From contig LNKV01000024.1 of assembly GCA_001465935.1 (NCBI GenBank), positions 310,001 to 374,000 on the forward strand: 64,000 nt of DNA, read 5' to 3'. The translations under genes and the position numbers were made by a program. This document shows positions 23,299 to 34,243 of this stretch, piece after piece; positions within the stretch are counted from its first letter, which is position 1, and the number at the start of each line of letters is the position of its first letter. The notes beneath the pieces are model-generated. The model was not told the DNA's origin. It was given only the letters and a program-made list of their open reading frames with translations, and ran no database searches. Origin of the DNA: Clarireedia homoeocarpa. Lineage: Eukaryota > Ascomycota > Leotiomycetes > Helotiales > Rutstroemiaceae.

Positions 23299-24801
23299 AT
23301 GGTTACCACTACGCTGATAGCTGCGATGCCTGCGCCGGAGGGTTATGTGGTCGATTTTGCGAACCCCCAAAGACATGGTGATGTAGCTGGATATTGGGTT
23401 TTTGGCGTAGGGCTTGTTCTAAGTTTCGCTTTCTTGGCTATGAGAGTATATACCAAAATCTTCGTCGCAAGAAGCTTTGTCACTGAGGATGGTAAGTTCA
23501 AGGAAGCCCTGTATACTCACTCATCTTGAGCCGAAACACTAACATTTACTGTCCAGTTTGTTTCATATTGGCCTGGGTGAGTGAAATTCTTACCTTTGGA
23601 AGTTCGATGCACTAATATAGGAAATGTTAGATCTTCGGTGTCGCGGTACAGAGTCTGTTGATTCGTAAGTTTTACACCTTCTAATGCACACAGAGTTGGT
23701 TGATGACGGGATTTAGACCTTTGGCTACGAAAAGCTATTGGGGTGCATGTCTGGGAGATCCCCATAGAGAGATATAACTTCTACAATGTAGTGAGTAGAA
23801 ACGACCTTCTGGGCGTTTCCTTTGAAACTGACATCATCTACATAGATGATTATGAGCGCCTCCGTTACCTATGTGCCCTGCCTAGGTTTATCCAAATTCT
23901 CCTTACTTCTTTTCTACCACCGTCTAGCTCCACTTCGATGGTTCAGATTAGCTGTCTACTTCCTCATGCTCGTTGTAGTGGGTTATAGCTTCGCCATCAT
24001 ATTTGCTCTTATCTTTCCATGCAGACCTATGGCAAAGAATTGGGACGTAAGGATCACCGGCGGGACGTGCATTAACCGTGCTGCAATTTATACAGCCACT
24101 GCAGTGGTCAACATCGCTACAGACCTCTGTCTGTTGACGCTCCCCATTCCTATGATCGTCCATTTGCGGATGCCCAATGTGCAGAAAATTGGCTTGGTTT
24201 TTATCTTTGCTGTGGGGTCGATGTAAGCCCGATTCCGCTATCTAGATCATTTGCTTTAACACACACTAATGTGCTGAAATCAGGACTTGTGTTACAAGTA
24301 TGGTCCGGCTCGCGATCATTTTACCTTTGCTGTCAAATCCTGATCAGACATGGGCAGTGTCTATTCCATGTGTCTGGGTGTAAGTCTCTACCTATTTCTT
24401 CACCACCTGGGCCTTCCTTGATTACCCCCATGTTTGTCCTCATGGAGCTAACCCTCTGTCTCTTCAGTATCGTGGAAGCCAACCTCGTGATAATCTGTGG
24501 CTCATTCCCAGTAATCCGACAATTTCTTCACCACATCGCCCCGGGGTTAATCAGTGAAGGAAGCTCAGCCCAGACCGATAGAAGTAGCAATTATGGACTG
24601 GAGACGATTGGTCAAAAGGCATCGAGACCCAAACGCTCACGTACTGGAATGACTACCATTGATGATATCGAGTTGAATGGAAGATATGTAGAGCATACGG
24701 TTGAGATATCGGCAGATGAGAGGCGAAATAGCGACGGCGGGAGCGAGACTCATATTGTGAAGACAGATGTCATGACATTGAAGTATGAGAGTAAGGTCTG
24801 A
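23299..24801 (+). CDS. PTH11/SAT4-type integral membrane protein (fungal rhodopsin-like domain)
   Basis: Seven exons: 23299-23491, 23557-23576, 23631-23664, 23717-23790, 23846-24222, 24284-24379 and 24468-24801, together 375 residues. All introns have GT(A/G)AGT-like donors and the reading frame restores a continuous seven-helix protein: GYWVFGVGLVLSFAFLAMRVY, ILAWIFGVAVQSLLIHLWLR, VHVWEIPIERYNFYNV, CLGLSKFSLLLFYHRL, IIFALIFPCRPMAKNWD, DLCLLTLPIPMI and VEANLVIICGSFPVIRQF. These blocks define the large fungal rhodopsin-like/PTH11-related family of the plasma membrane, some members of which sense surfaces or nutrients. No CFEM domain is present. The cytosolic C-terminus of about 85 residues is Ser/Arg-rich. 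Exons 2 and 3 are only 20 and 34 nt. Confidence 0.9.
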
Positions 24802-25747
24802 TATGGCTCAGAAAGGTGTAAGATGAAACGCTAGCGGTGTTTTCTCACTATGTGTCACTAGGTTTTGTGGAGTGTATGATAATTGTAATACTCTTCGAAA
24901 CGCAGACAGCTCGAGTGGCTAATAGAACAGCTAGCCTGTCCGCGAGTTTCTCCTTTTCGGGAAATGTTAATACTTTCTCATTATTTGCTTCCGAGTACAT
25001 CTTTGTTGCTTCGAATGGTGGGAGAGGGTTCCTAGGGGGCACAAACATAGCGAGACAACATCAATACTGACGGGTCTGCAGAATAGAAAGTTTTCTTCTC
25101 CTTCGTCTATTTCCGACATCCACCAACAGTGCCTGATGAAAGTAATTGTTACACGAGACTGGGCCTCTTCCGATCTAGTCCCGGAAGTTTGACGAGTTAA
25201 CAGTGATAATATCGAGTATGGATTCACATTGATTTCAAATGAGTCCCAAGTATCATGCAAGAAGGGACTTGGAGAGTTGGGTTGATGGACCGCCAATGTT
25301 ACCAGCAAAAATGACGGTTTGGCGCAGACCAATAATTAGACAACACCTTGAGCTGAGTCAAGTATCATCGTCATTAACCATTAGTGATCAATCATTCGTT
25401 GTCGTGTAACATTGTGTCCGAGAAATATGCGACGATCACTGACGTAGCTGACGTCATTGTAACATTTCATGATGCCACCCCTGCTATCTGGGGTAAAAAA
25501 ACCTGAAAATAAACGAAGAAAAAGGGATGAAGTCGATGGGATGGGGGACATGAATGAAAAGATAAAAAGGAGATTGTTGTACGATGGATTTCTGATTAAT
25601 TTCAAGATCATCATCCAAGAATACTAAGCTTTAACAAAGACTCTTCAATCCACACCATCCAACCAATCATCCATCCATCCACCCATCCATCCACCCAAGC
25701 ACTTGCTTACTCCCAACCCACCAAATCACGCAACATATACCGCCAAA
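24802..25747. other. Intergenic, 0.95 kb
   Basis: No gene recognised. The last 80 bases before the next start codon (25665-25700) contain CATCCATCCACC repeats, probably in the 5' untranslated region. Confidence 0.5.
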
Positions 25748-26311
25748 ATGCCTCTTTTCGGACGTCACCATGAGGAAGAATATCAGCCAGAACCTGTAGT
25801 GGAGCAAAAGCCAGAGCGCAGTTCATCTATCTTCCACCGAAACCGCAACAGCTCTGTGTCGGCTCCATCCGAACGATCGATGTCTACAGTCTCATCTAGT
25901 CCATCCAGTCCATCGACTACTAGCCACCGTACATCATTGTTCCACAAGAATAGAGTAGAGGAGGATCCTGTCCTCGCAGAAGCAGAACAGCGCATCATCA
26001 ACGCTGAGCGAAGGGAGAGAGAAGCAGATATTGCCCTGATCAATGCGAGAGAAGCGGTAAAGGAAGCGAGGGAACATATGGCGAAGCTGAGGACTGAGCT
26101 GGCTGAACAGTAAGTTACCTAACCCTGATTTGGGTAGCACTTGTGAGAAACTAATCCTTTGCGTAGAGCCAAAGCGTTGAAGGCTCGTCAAGGAGCAGCC
26201 AACGATATGTATAAGAGAGCCAAGCCACTCGGTCGTAAGTTACCCGGCTCATCTATTGGTACGCTTTGGTATGATGTTAACACAAGCTTGACAGGCCACC
26301 AAGTATTCTAG
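25748..26311 (+). CDS. Small coiled-coil hypothetical protein
   Basis: Three exons, 25748-26109, 26167-26234 and 26295-26311, give 148 residues; donors are GTAAGT twice and acceptors GTAG and ACAG. The last exon encodes only HQVF and the stop. The first ATG after CGCCAAA was chosen. The N-terminus MPLFGRHHEEEY is followed by a Ser-rich, probably disordered segment to about residue 65 (SSPSSPSTTSHRTSLFHKN), then a charged helix at about 73-140 rich in Glu, Ala, Arg and Lys (AEQRIINAERREREADIAL), likely a coiled coil. No membrane segment. I do not recognise a characterised homologue; the phospho-acceptor-rich linker and helix suggest a cytosolic scaffold-type protein, which is inference. Confidence 0.8.
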
Positions 26312-27152
26312 ACGGCTGAGGACAGCACCTTTTAATGCGGCTGAATTGGATGAGAAGCATTCTGTATTATTATTATGAGAATTGATGAGCTCGGAGTTCG
26401 GTTTCGGTGGTCTTGTGTAGGAGTCAGGGAGGCGCTGCCCATGTAGGAATACGATATGATACCAAATAATAGAGAATGATCAGCCTGGATCTGTGCCTTT
26501 TCCGAGTTGATTGTGATTGAGAATCGACCTTGAGTTGAATGACCTGTAATGCGAGTTTAAGCATGAGACGCATCACCAGCCGTGATGCATGGCATTTGCT
26601 CGTATTAGGAGAAACAATGCTCAGGTTCATTGATCCGTACAGAGTATAGCAAGCATGATTGGGCATGTCGCATGCATCTATTTTGTCTCTGGCTCTTTGG
26701 TAATGATTTGGCAGATCTCGTGCACTACGGTCGTAGCGGTGCCAACCTGGAGAAATGGGAGCCATTAGAATTATTCCGTAACTTAACTTACGGGCCGGGC
26801 ACATGACACCACCCCGCCATACGCTAAAGTTACACGCTAAGCCTATTCATCGAAGGCTCCCTCTTGGACTGGTGGACCTGGCACACGAGGACGACATTGT
26901 CTAACCTCGGAACCCGTCGAATCCCTTCCCACTCGACTCAGCTGCTGTCAATCGCTCAATTGTCTCTCTCTCCCTCTGCACAAGTAAGGCCGCGTGAACA
27001 CAATTCTTTTCTATTCCTTGTACTTGGTGGTTTCTTTCTCATTGTTTACAATAGATGTCTTCGTTGATCCCTCCTTGACCAGAGGGATCGATTCTCTTTT
27101 TTCCATTCCTGCCTCGACTGCACTCATTGCGATAGAAAGGTTCAGTTCAATC
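26312..27152. other. Intergenic, promoter of the GH76 gene
   Basis: No gene supported. A 126-codon minus-strand frame at 26424-26804 has no recognisable feature and no ATG-based gene structure. The CT-rich tract at 26941-26980 is probably leader or core promoter of the downstream gene. An in-frame extension upstream of 27153 is open but has no ATG. Confidence 0.5.
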
Positions 27153-28886
27153 ATGGTGTTTCTGTCGAGGAGCACCACTCTGCGCTTGCGCTCGTCATTC
27201 ATGCTTTTATGCATGATTTGCGGATTCCTCCTGTCAATGGGAGTGTCTGCGAGGCCCGAAGATGTCGTGCGCCAAAATGTTCAGATTCAACAACCACTAA
27301 CCGGCGACGATGATGTGTCGACAAGCGACCATCACGGACACCCGCAAAAGCCCCTCAAACCAAAAAACCCCGAAATCTTGCCTGCGATGATGAGTGCGCT
27401 GGACGTGCTGCAGGAAGATTACTTCGCAACATGGCAAGGACTCTATCCTACCGGAATCGACTGGACATCGGCCGTTATTGGAACCTATGTTTCTGCCGCT
27501 CTTACGACTCTGACAAAATCTTTCGCCTATCTTGCCTCCCCATCAACTAACGAAAATATGATCAACAAATACTTCTCGGAAGTTATTGGTTTCTACTTCG
27601 GCCAGGATGCCTTCTCGTTACGAACACAAGCTTATGATGACATGTTATGGGTAGTTCTTGGATGGCTGGAAACCATAAAATTTATCGATTTACATTCGAA
27701 TTTACACTACCCGAATTCAACACAGCCCGAGTGGTATGGGAAACAATACATACCTGCATTCGCGCATCGTGCACGACTGTTCTGGGAGTTGGCATCTCAT
27801 GGCTGGGACACCACTCTTTGTGGCGGTGGAATGATCTGGTCACCCTATCTTTTACCGTACAAGAATGCAATTACGAATGAGCTATATATTGCTGCGTCGA
27901 TATCTATGTATCTTCATTTCCCAGGAGATTCTAACGAATCTCCTTTTATAATCGCAGACTCCACACATCCCCCTCGAGAGCCCAAGTATCTACAAGCAGC
28001 CGTTGATGCTTACAAATGGTTGAACAGCTCAAATATGACAGATTCTCAAGGCCTCTTTGTTGATGGTTACCATATTTCAGACCTATCTGGAAAGCCAGGA
28101 GGAAACACTCGTTGCGATTCTCGAAATGAAATGGTCTATACCTACAACCAAGGAGTTCTGCTCACTGGACAACGAGGCCTTTATGAAGCCACTGCAGCAC
28201 GCTCTTATCTTTCTGATGGCCACAAACTGATATCTAATGTTATCGCTGCGACTGGCTATGACCTTGACCATAATGTCGTGCTTTCGCCACCACCCAAAAA
28301 CAGCCCTTCTCTGGCTAAATGGTATGGGCTTGGTAGAAACGGTATACTTGAAGAGGCCTGCGACTCCCAGGGATTTTGTTCTCAAGACGGACAAACCTTC
28401 AAAGGTATCTTCTTTCACCATTTGACTACGTTCTGCAGCGATCTGCCAGAGACCTCAATTGTTAAAGGCGTAGAAGAAACCTTTGCCGTAGACAGGAAGT
28501 GGCACACCAAGAAGTGTTCCGCTTATGCAGGCTGGATCAAACGTAACGCTGAAGCAGCCCTCAGCACAAGAGATACCGGAGGAAGGTTCGGCATGTGGTG
28601 GGGCGCACCACCTGCTCAGAACGAAACTAAGAATAGTGAGCCATATCTTCCTGATGATGCTGTTGATTACAGGAATCTTGGAGTACCCAAAAACACTGAA
28701 TGGCAAGGCAGAAGATACCCAGAAGGCCCAAGTGGAAACAAATTCTCTGGCTATAGAGTCAACGAAAACTATCAGTTTATTGGGATAGAAGATCTCAACG
28801 ATAGAGGTAGAGGAAGGACTGTAGAAACACAGGGCGGAGGAGTATCTGTATTACGGGCACTATGGGAGATTGTAGATATCAGATAG
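27153..28886 (+). CDS. GH76 family alpha-1,6-mannanase-like protein (Dfg5/Dcw1 type)
   Basis: Intronless frame of 577 residues from the ATG at 27153. Residues about 13-33 are a signal peptide (SSFMLLCMICGFLLSMGVSA). The GH76 signature is the paired Asp in AYDDMLWVVLGWLE (Asp162 and Asp163), followed by family-like blocks WDTTLCGGGMIW, KNAITNELYIAAS, NQGVLLTGQRGLYEAT and FKGIFFHHL. In fungi, Dfg5/Dcw1 proteins act at the plasma membrane or wall on alpha-1,6-mannose of GPI glycans to cross-link cell-wall proteins; other GH76 members hydrolyse mannan. No hydrophobic C-terminal GPI-attachment tail is visible, so a soluble or secreted form is more likely. Several N-glycosylation sites (NSSNMT, NST) fit secretion. 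Confidence 0.88.
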   Translation: MVFLSRSTTLRLRSSFMLLCMICGFLLSMGVSARPEDVVRQNVQIQQPLTGDDDVSTSDHHGHPQKPLKPKNPEILPAMMSALDVLQEDYFATWQGLYPTGIDWTSAVIGTYVSAALTTLTKSFAYLASPSTNENMINKYFSEVIGFYFGQDAFSLRTQAYDDMLWVVLGWLETIKFIDLHSNLHYPNSTQPEWYGKQYIPAFAHRARLFWELASHGWDTTLCGGGMIWSPYLLPYKNAITNELYIAASISMYLHFPGDSNESPFIIADSTHPPREPKYLQAAVDAYKWLNSSNMTDSQGLFVDGYHISDLSGKPGGNTRCDSRNEMVYTYNQGVLLTGQRGLYEATAARSYLSDGHKLISNVIAATGYDLDHNVVLSPPPKNSPSLAKWYGLGRNGILEEACDSQGFCSQDGQTFKGIFFHHLTTFCSDLPETSIVKGVEETFAVDRKWHTKKCSAYAGWIKRNAEAALSTRDTGGRFGMWWGAPPAQNETKNSEPYLPDDAVDYRNLGVPKNTEWQGRRYPEGPSGNKFSGYRVNENYQFIGIEDLNDRGRGRTVETQGGGVSVLRALWEIVDIR

Positions 28887-29426
28887 GCTGTAGACACTTT
28901 CCCTTTATATCAATATGATGGGTATGTAGATATGATTATATGAAAATCGGCAATGATAAATTAGAGTGGTACTGGATTTATATTAGATTTATTACATACA
29001 GACTCTCTCATACTGGGGGTTACGATTGGCCATTGGTGATTTATAATAAGAAGTCTGAAACACCGGCGAACTTGTTCAGTCGGCGCAAGATCTAGCCACA
29101 TCTTCATCAGCCACACGAACGAACCGCCGAAGGTAACATCTTGTAACATCTAATAAGTTAGAATCGACGACCGCTATTTCCATTGTCAACTCATTACAGT
29201 CTGAGGGCATTCAGCTCGGATTTCCAAGCCTTTTTTCACATCTCTTCAAACCCATCTCTTCCAACTGATCACCAAGCAATCTGCCGTCGGCGATGTACAT
29301 TTCGTTCGCATAACGTCTCACGACGCGTAATCAGCTTGTAACCAAGACATTTTGGGGAACCCAACTCCATTATAAAAACAGATCTTTCAAACCTGTCTAA
29401 AAGAAGCTCATCGTCGCAAACTCAAG
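28887..29426. other. Intergenic, 0.5 kb
   Basis: 3' region of the GH76 gene and promoter of the ERD2-like gene. No other feature seen. Confidence 0.5.
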
Positions 29427-30694
29427 ATGGATCATTGGACGGTAAGTAGCTCTTCTCGCGCATCATGGCAACAAACATCTGTCTCTGTCCCTTACTTACA
29501 CTGTGCCATTTAGCCCTTCCGCTATGCGGCTGATATCACTCACACCCTCTCGAAATGCATTCTCATCTACGCAATTCATAGGAACTCATCCGCCGAAGGT
29601 ATTGCTCCTCTCGTTTTCTCGTTATTCCGCTATTAATACCCTAGAAACTAATCCCAATGTACCAGGTGTCTCCCTCATCACCCAAGTCCTTTATGCGGTT
29701 GTATTCTGCACTCGCTATATCGACCTCTTCACAGCTGCCCCTCACCTATGGAACACAACTCTCAAGGTTTTCTATATTATTTCGTCGCTCTATATCATCT
29801 TCTTGATGCTGCGAGTCTACGCACGCACGCGGGAACGTGAGACGGCCTGGAAACTAGGCGGTCTATGTCTTGTAGGGAGTGCGGCGCTGGCACCTGTTTT
29901 GTTCATAGTAGAGAATATGGTTAAACAAAGGAAGAACTGGGGGATCATGGAGGTTGGTTTCATTTTCTTCAGTCGGTTCCTCAAACCGAGTGGCTAACAT
30001 GATAAAACAGCTCCTGTGGATCTTCTCCATCCTCCTCGAATCCACCTGCATCCTCCCGCAGCTTCTCCTTCTCCGCCAAACTTCCGTCCCAACAGTCCTA
30101 GACTCATACTACCTCGTGACACTCGGCATATACCGCTTCCTATACCTCCTTAATTGGATCGAGAAATCTCTCGACATCAACGACCACTCGCTCAACTGGA
30201 TCTCCGTCATCTGTGGCATTATCCAGACAGCCTTCTACATTGATTTCGCATGGGTATACTACAGTCGACAACGCGTCAAGCTGCGCAACGGCGGCGTCGT
30301 CGATACGGATGATCTCGGCCGTGGCTGGCTCGTCGGTCGTGTGCTGGGCAGCAAACACATTGTGGCGAGTCAAGACGATGATGAAGATGAAGAGGGCGAT
30401 GTGGAAGCGAATCCGAGACAAGGGAAGAAGAGAGCGAAGAATACAAAGTGGGGCGCAAGGGGCATTTCGGTTAGTGCGGATGATGATTTGCCGGATTATG
30501 AAGGTCAGGAAAGCGGCACGGTGGATGCAGCTGATGAAAATGCGGGTTTGGATAGGGATGCGAAGATGAAGGATCCGGATGAATTGGCGAAGATTTTGGA
30601 TGATGAAGGGGAGGAGAGTGAAGAGGATGGCACTTTGCTTCCTAGTGGGAGTGGGGAGCCGAGCGCGGGGAATGGAGCGGAGTGGAGGAGGTAG
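29427..30694 (+). CDS. ERD2-family K/HDEL receptor-like protein with acidic C-terminal extension
   Basis: Four exons, 29427-29441 (only MDHWT), 29514-29598, 29666-29952 and 30011-30694, encode 356 residues. The first 235 residues follow the ER-lumen-protein-retaining receptor pattern: HTLSKCILIYAIHRNSSAEGVSLITQ across a splice, LYAVVFCTRYIDLF, WIFSILLESTCILPQLLLL, YYLVTLGIYRFLYLLNW and IQTAFYIDFAWVYY, seven hydrophobic helices in all. ERD2 proteins bind HDEL-type signals in the Golgi and return ER residents by COPI transport. Unlike the canonical protein of about 215 residues, this one has a tail of roughly 120 residues rich in Asp, Glu, Gly and Lys (SQDDDEDEEGDVE, ILDDEGEESEEDG). Filamentous ascomycetes are known to carry long-tailed ERD2 paralogues; whether this one binds HDEL is not shown. 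Confidence 0.9.
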
Positions 30695-31263
30695 ATTGTG
30701 GGTCGGGAAGTTTGATTTATTTAGTATGTGGTATGAATAATGGAACTGGTATGTATACATGATGGGCTGGAAGGGAGTTGAATGGAAGGCAGAAAACGGA
30801 ATGGCATAGAAACGAGAAAAGATATCAAGAATGAACACCATTTCTTGTTTGTCATCACTCAAATATCTGGTAGTTAGGAGCGATCAGATGTGGTGGGGCG
30901 TCTGTGGTATATCTCTCTTTTTGGTAGTCAGCAGTCAGTATACCCGTTTATCTGAATCTCATTATTGAACGATCAAGTCAAGCATTATTCATAATTTATT
31001 ATGCATTGCCCTGAGATCTGCACTTTTTGGTTCTTATTCGAGCAATGACTGCAGTATAGGGGCACGATGGGTGTCGAGATATTGGGGGTTGAAAGTTCTA
31101 CCTAAAGCAGGACATTCAGAAATGCAGAGGGAACGATAATGTAAGTTTTAATTATGTTCGGTGGCTTATGGGGAGAAACTGCCAAAGCAATAGCGTGGAG
31201 TGTACATATAGGATTTGTAGGGCTCGGTGGTGGTTGATATAGTTGGTTAGGTGCTGGCTGGTG
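30695..31263. other. Convergent intergenic region
   Basis: Lies between the 3' ends of the ERD2-like gene (plus) and the unknown minus-strand gene. The minus-strand open frame of 240 codons that covers 30140-30862 is antisense to the acidic tail and is not called. Nothing else seen. Confidence 0.5.
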
Positions 31264-32399
31264 TCAATGATATCTCAATGATATCAGATACAAAGCTTGT
31301 GAGGAAGCAATTCGCCATGTGAATTTTGTTGAGCAAACAACTGACATTATCATCTCTTTCTTTTTTCTGCTTTCCAACTCTTCCCCTATCTTATCCTGCA
31401 CTACGTCCACCTTCCCATCCAACACCCCTCCCTCTTCCCCTGTCCGCTCATTAACCACACCAGCCAACATATTCCTCAACTCTGTCAACTCCCTCCTTAC
31501 TTCTATAATCATCTCCTCCGTCTCCATTCCTTCAATCACCCCCATATCTCCCTCCTCATTGCACCCTGCTTCATTCCCTCCCCTCATAATCTCCACCAAC
31601 CTACACATCCTTCTAGAGCTATCTCCTAGCCCATGCAGTTCCCTCAAATACTTTCTCATACACGTTTCTACTACTCCATGGATCATCTGAGTTAATTCTT
31701 GTTGTTCTAATGGCGTGGCGATCAGATCTTCAGAGTAGGGGATGGGTGGAGCCAAGAAGGATGAGAAGGGTTGTGGGGGGAGGCTAGATTGGGGCGCTGG
31801 GTTGAGGGTAAGTGTGGTAGTGGTGATGGTGGCGATGGATGGAGAACGAAGGTATAGTTAGGAAATGGCGAGAAATAAAAGTTGAGGTCAGAATACACGG
31901 AGGAGGATTAAATTAGCGGATCATAATGAAGGAGAAAGCGGAAAAGGAAAATATAGTTGAAGCAGAAACTTACAGATACTCCCAATTAGAAGGAGGTCTA
32001 AACCGTTCTATAGTGTATATGTCCCAACGTGCTCGTTCAACGCGTCTGTGAGTGATTGTGCCTTTTCTTCAAACAAGACTACAAGGGTTGCACAATGAGC
32101 GAGGTGAAACAATAGATTGATGAAGTTCTGGAGAATAGCTAGTTTGTATCACTAGCAGCGAGAGAAGGAGGTTGTGTGGTTTCAGAAAGTGATCTAGAGA
32201 TCCCCGTCGCAGAAGGTTGAACCTGATTTCGATAATCCACTATAGGACACTATGCAGTTGCATGAGGTAAGTTATAACTAAGGTCTCCATTGGATGAGGT
32301 CGCACAAATCTCTGGATTTACCTTTGGGAGGATGTCTTGGAGTAGTTTTTGAAGTGAAGTAGGTTTGTTTTTGTTATGAACAATCGGATTTTCAACAGA
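31264..32399 (-). CDS. Intron-rich hypothetical protein, 5' end unresolved
   Basis: Four phase-compatible blocks can be joined: 32399-32322 (open from a stop, no ATG found), 32249-32153, 32061-31974 and 31783-31264. The introns are 72 nt (GTAAAT/CATAG), 91 nt (GTGATA/AAAAG) and 190 nt (GTAAGT/TCTAG). The joined reading contains TSLQKLLQDILPK, a Ser/Thr/Pro-rich stretch, then HRRVERARWDIYTIERF, PPSNWEYLLPPQPFSSF, and a charged helical part with QQELTQMIHGVVETCMRKY and EVRRELTELRNMLAGVV, probably a coiled coil. No membrane segment and no recognised domain. An upstream first exon must exist; a frame starting MSPCLKFAISPSS at about 32515 is one candidate. The second intron's acceptor is weak, so the model is tentative in that part. 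Confidence 0.5.
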
Positions 32400-32746
32400 T
32401 CATTCATATAAAGCATACCTGCTTATGACCCGACAGCGCGATCAGGGAAAAGAAGGATCTGGATCACGATAATTTCACTAGAAGGGCTAATAGCAAATTT
32501 AAGGCAAGGAGACATAGGGAAGAATCTGCACACGCCTATCATTTGTTCATTGCTCCGTTGTTTGCGCTTGCGTATTAAAATGTAATAAGGGTTGATTGTT
32601 ACAAGTCATATTTTCAACAGCCTCTCTATCCTAACATAGCTAAAAAGAAAATACGACAAGTCCTTTTAACTTACAGTATTGTATAAATCAGCATCTCTTT
32701 TAATAGTACAATAGAACAGATTCCCTCTCTTGCATACCGGCTCCTA
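32400..32746. other. Interval between unknown gene and GT71 gene
   Basis: Probably holds the missing first exon and promoter of the minus-strand unknown gene and the 3' untranslated region of the GT71 gene. Nothing else recognised. Confidence 0.4.
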
Positions 32747-34243
32747 TCAATGCACACCACCAAATCCAAACCATTTCTCCTCAAATCCTTTCAACTCCTC
32801 ATAACTATCCCAATCCTCCACCGTAACCAAGCCCTCATCATATCCCTCGAAAGCTGACATTCCAGTAACCAACTTCGGATCAAAAAACACCTCTAATTTT
32901 ACCCCTTCACCAATAATATTATTCGGAGGCTCAATATTTCCGTACGTTGTCCCTTCCACAAATCTATCATTCGTCGCACGGTGTATACGCGCCCACAGCG
33001 GTTTCGGGAATTGTCCATGTTTAATCAAATTCGCATGCACAAACATCCATTTACCCTCTGGATCCGCCTGCAGCATGGTGTGGCCGCCGCCTTGCGGATC
33101 ACTTTTAAGTGCCACACCAGCAGCTGCATTCAGACGGCCGGGCCCAGCCCACTTCTTGCCGAGCAGCAGAGCAGCGGCGCGGAAGGAATCTCTGTCCCCG
33201 CCCATGAAGTCGTAGTATTCTTCATGGTGGAGAGCGAAGTATTCGACGAGCCAGAGGAGATCTTGATGTTTAGTACGGGAGATAAGAATCTGCCCTGATT
33301 CACCTTCGTATTCATTGCGACAAGTCTGGCCTAGAAGACGCCAGATTGGGTTTGTGGCGTGGGATTTGGTGTAGTCGGGCCAGAGGAGGAGACCAGTTTC
33401 AGCCCAATGCGGACCTTCGAAAAGATAGGTCGGGTCGCGCAGGAGGTAAGAATCGGTATCCAGGTAGAGAATTTCGGAAAATGAGGTTTGTTGGATGGCG
33501 GCGCCTTTGATATGGAAGTCTTTCCAACCGCTTCCTTTTTTTAGTCCCTCGACTACCCGCACCGTCACATTCATTCCTTGCCCCTTAGCCCCCTCTCCAT
33601 TCCCAAGCTCTGACAGATCCTTCAGGAAAGCTTTGTCTTTCGCCGACAATTCGCTCGAGAAATGAAATATCTCAATCGGAAGAGTGCAGTTATATGATTT
33701 CAAGAAATTGATACTGGTTTGTGCACGGATAACAGCGTTGTGGTCACCTGCTGCCATCACGATGCCTCGCCCTCCGTTTTGGGTAGACGTCTTCTTCGAG
33801 CGATGCTCTCTTTGTTTTTCTTGCAAATACATCACGATACCCTGTCTCCACTCGGAGATCTGAGATGAGGGGATATCCTTCCATTTCTGCACATTGCCAT
33901 CCACGGCATTCCGATCGTAATTGACGCCTTTCACGGGACATGCTGGGGTACTTAGCGCAACTGCTTCATCATAGGATTGCACTGGACGTTGGAGGAACTC
34001 CTCGAGGATGTAATCGAGCTCGGAGTGGTGCTCATCTTCGCTGGCGTTGCTCTCTGGAGGTGAGGCGGATGGATCATGTGTTTTTTCAACTTCAGAACCC
34101 GATGGAATATCCACTGGAAGATGGCTGTGAACTTGTTGGGGTAGGTAATCTGTGATTTCTAAAACGTTCAGATAGTGGAAACTGAATAATATCAAGAGTA
34201 ATGATATCGTCGCTACGCCGATCATGCGTGTTCGGAAGGCCAT
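32747..34243 (-). CDS. GT71 family alpha-mannosyltransferase (Mnn2-like), Golgi type II membrane protein
   Basis: Intronless frame of 498 residues; the first ATG (34243) gives MAFRTRMIG followed by one transmembrane anchor at about residues 8-26 (VATISLLLILFSFHYLNVL). A stem region rich in Ser, Pro, Glu and His leads to the catalytic domain, which has GGRGIVMAAGDHNAV near residue 160 and the DxD motif in ILYLDTDSYLLRDP at 261-264, then HWAETGLLLWPDYTKSHATN and SGQILISRTKHQDLLWL. These are the hallmarks of the Mnn2/Mnn5 group, which adds alpha-1,2-mannose branches to the N-glycan outer chain in the Golgi using GDP-mannose. Length agrees with the family. Exact acceptor specificity is inferred from the family only. 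Confidence 0.92.
   Translation of the reverse strand: MAFRTRMIGVATISLLLILFSFHYLNVLEITDYLPQQVHSHLPVDIPSGSEVEKTHDPSASPPESNASEDEHHSELDYILEEFLQRPVQSYDEAVALSTPACPVKGVNYDRNAVDGNVQKWKDIPSSQISEWRQGIVMYLQEKQREHRSKKTSTQNGGRGIVMAAGDHNAVIRAQTSINFLKSYNCTLPIEIFHFSSELSAKDKAFLKDLSELGNGEGAKGQGMNVTVRVVEGLKKGSGWKDFHIKGAAIQQTSFSEILYLDTDSYLLRDPTYLFEGPHWAETGLLLWPDYTKSHATNPIWRLLGQTCRNEYEGESGQILISRTKHQDLLWLVEYFALHHEEYYDFMGGDRDSFRAAALLLGKKWAGPGRLNAAAGVALKSDPQGGGHTMLQADPEGKWMFVHANLIKHGQFPKPLWARIHRATNDRFVEGTTYGNIEPPNNIIGEGVKLEVFFDPKLVTGMSAFEGYDEGLVTVEDWDSYEELKGFEEKWFGFGGVH

Noticed and set aside
14048..24801. A complete secondary-metabolite gene cluster
   Set aside because: No polyketide, peptide or terpene synthase and no cluster regulator is visible; only accessory-type genes are present.
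26424..26804. 126-codon minus-strand frame
   Set aside because: No domain, no splice structure and lies in the promoter side of the GH76 gene.
30140..30862. 240-codon minus-strand frame
   Set aside because: Antisense to the acidic tail of the ERD2-like gene; Ile/His/Arg-rich composition is that of a shadow frame.
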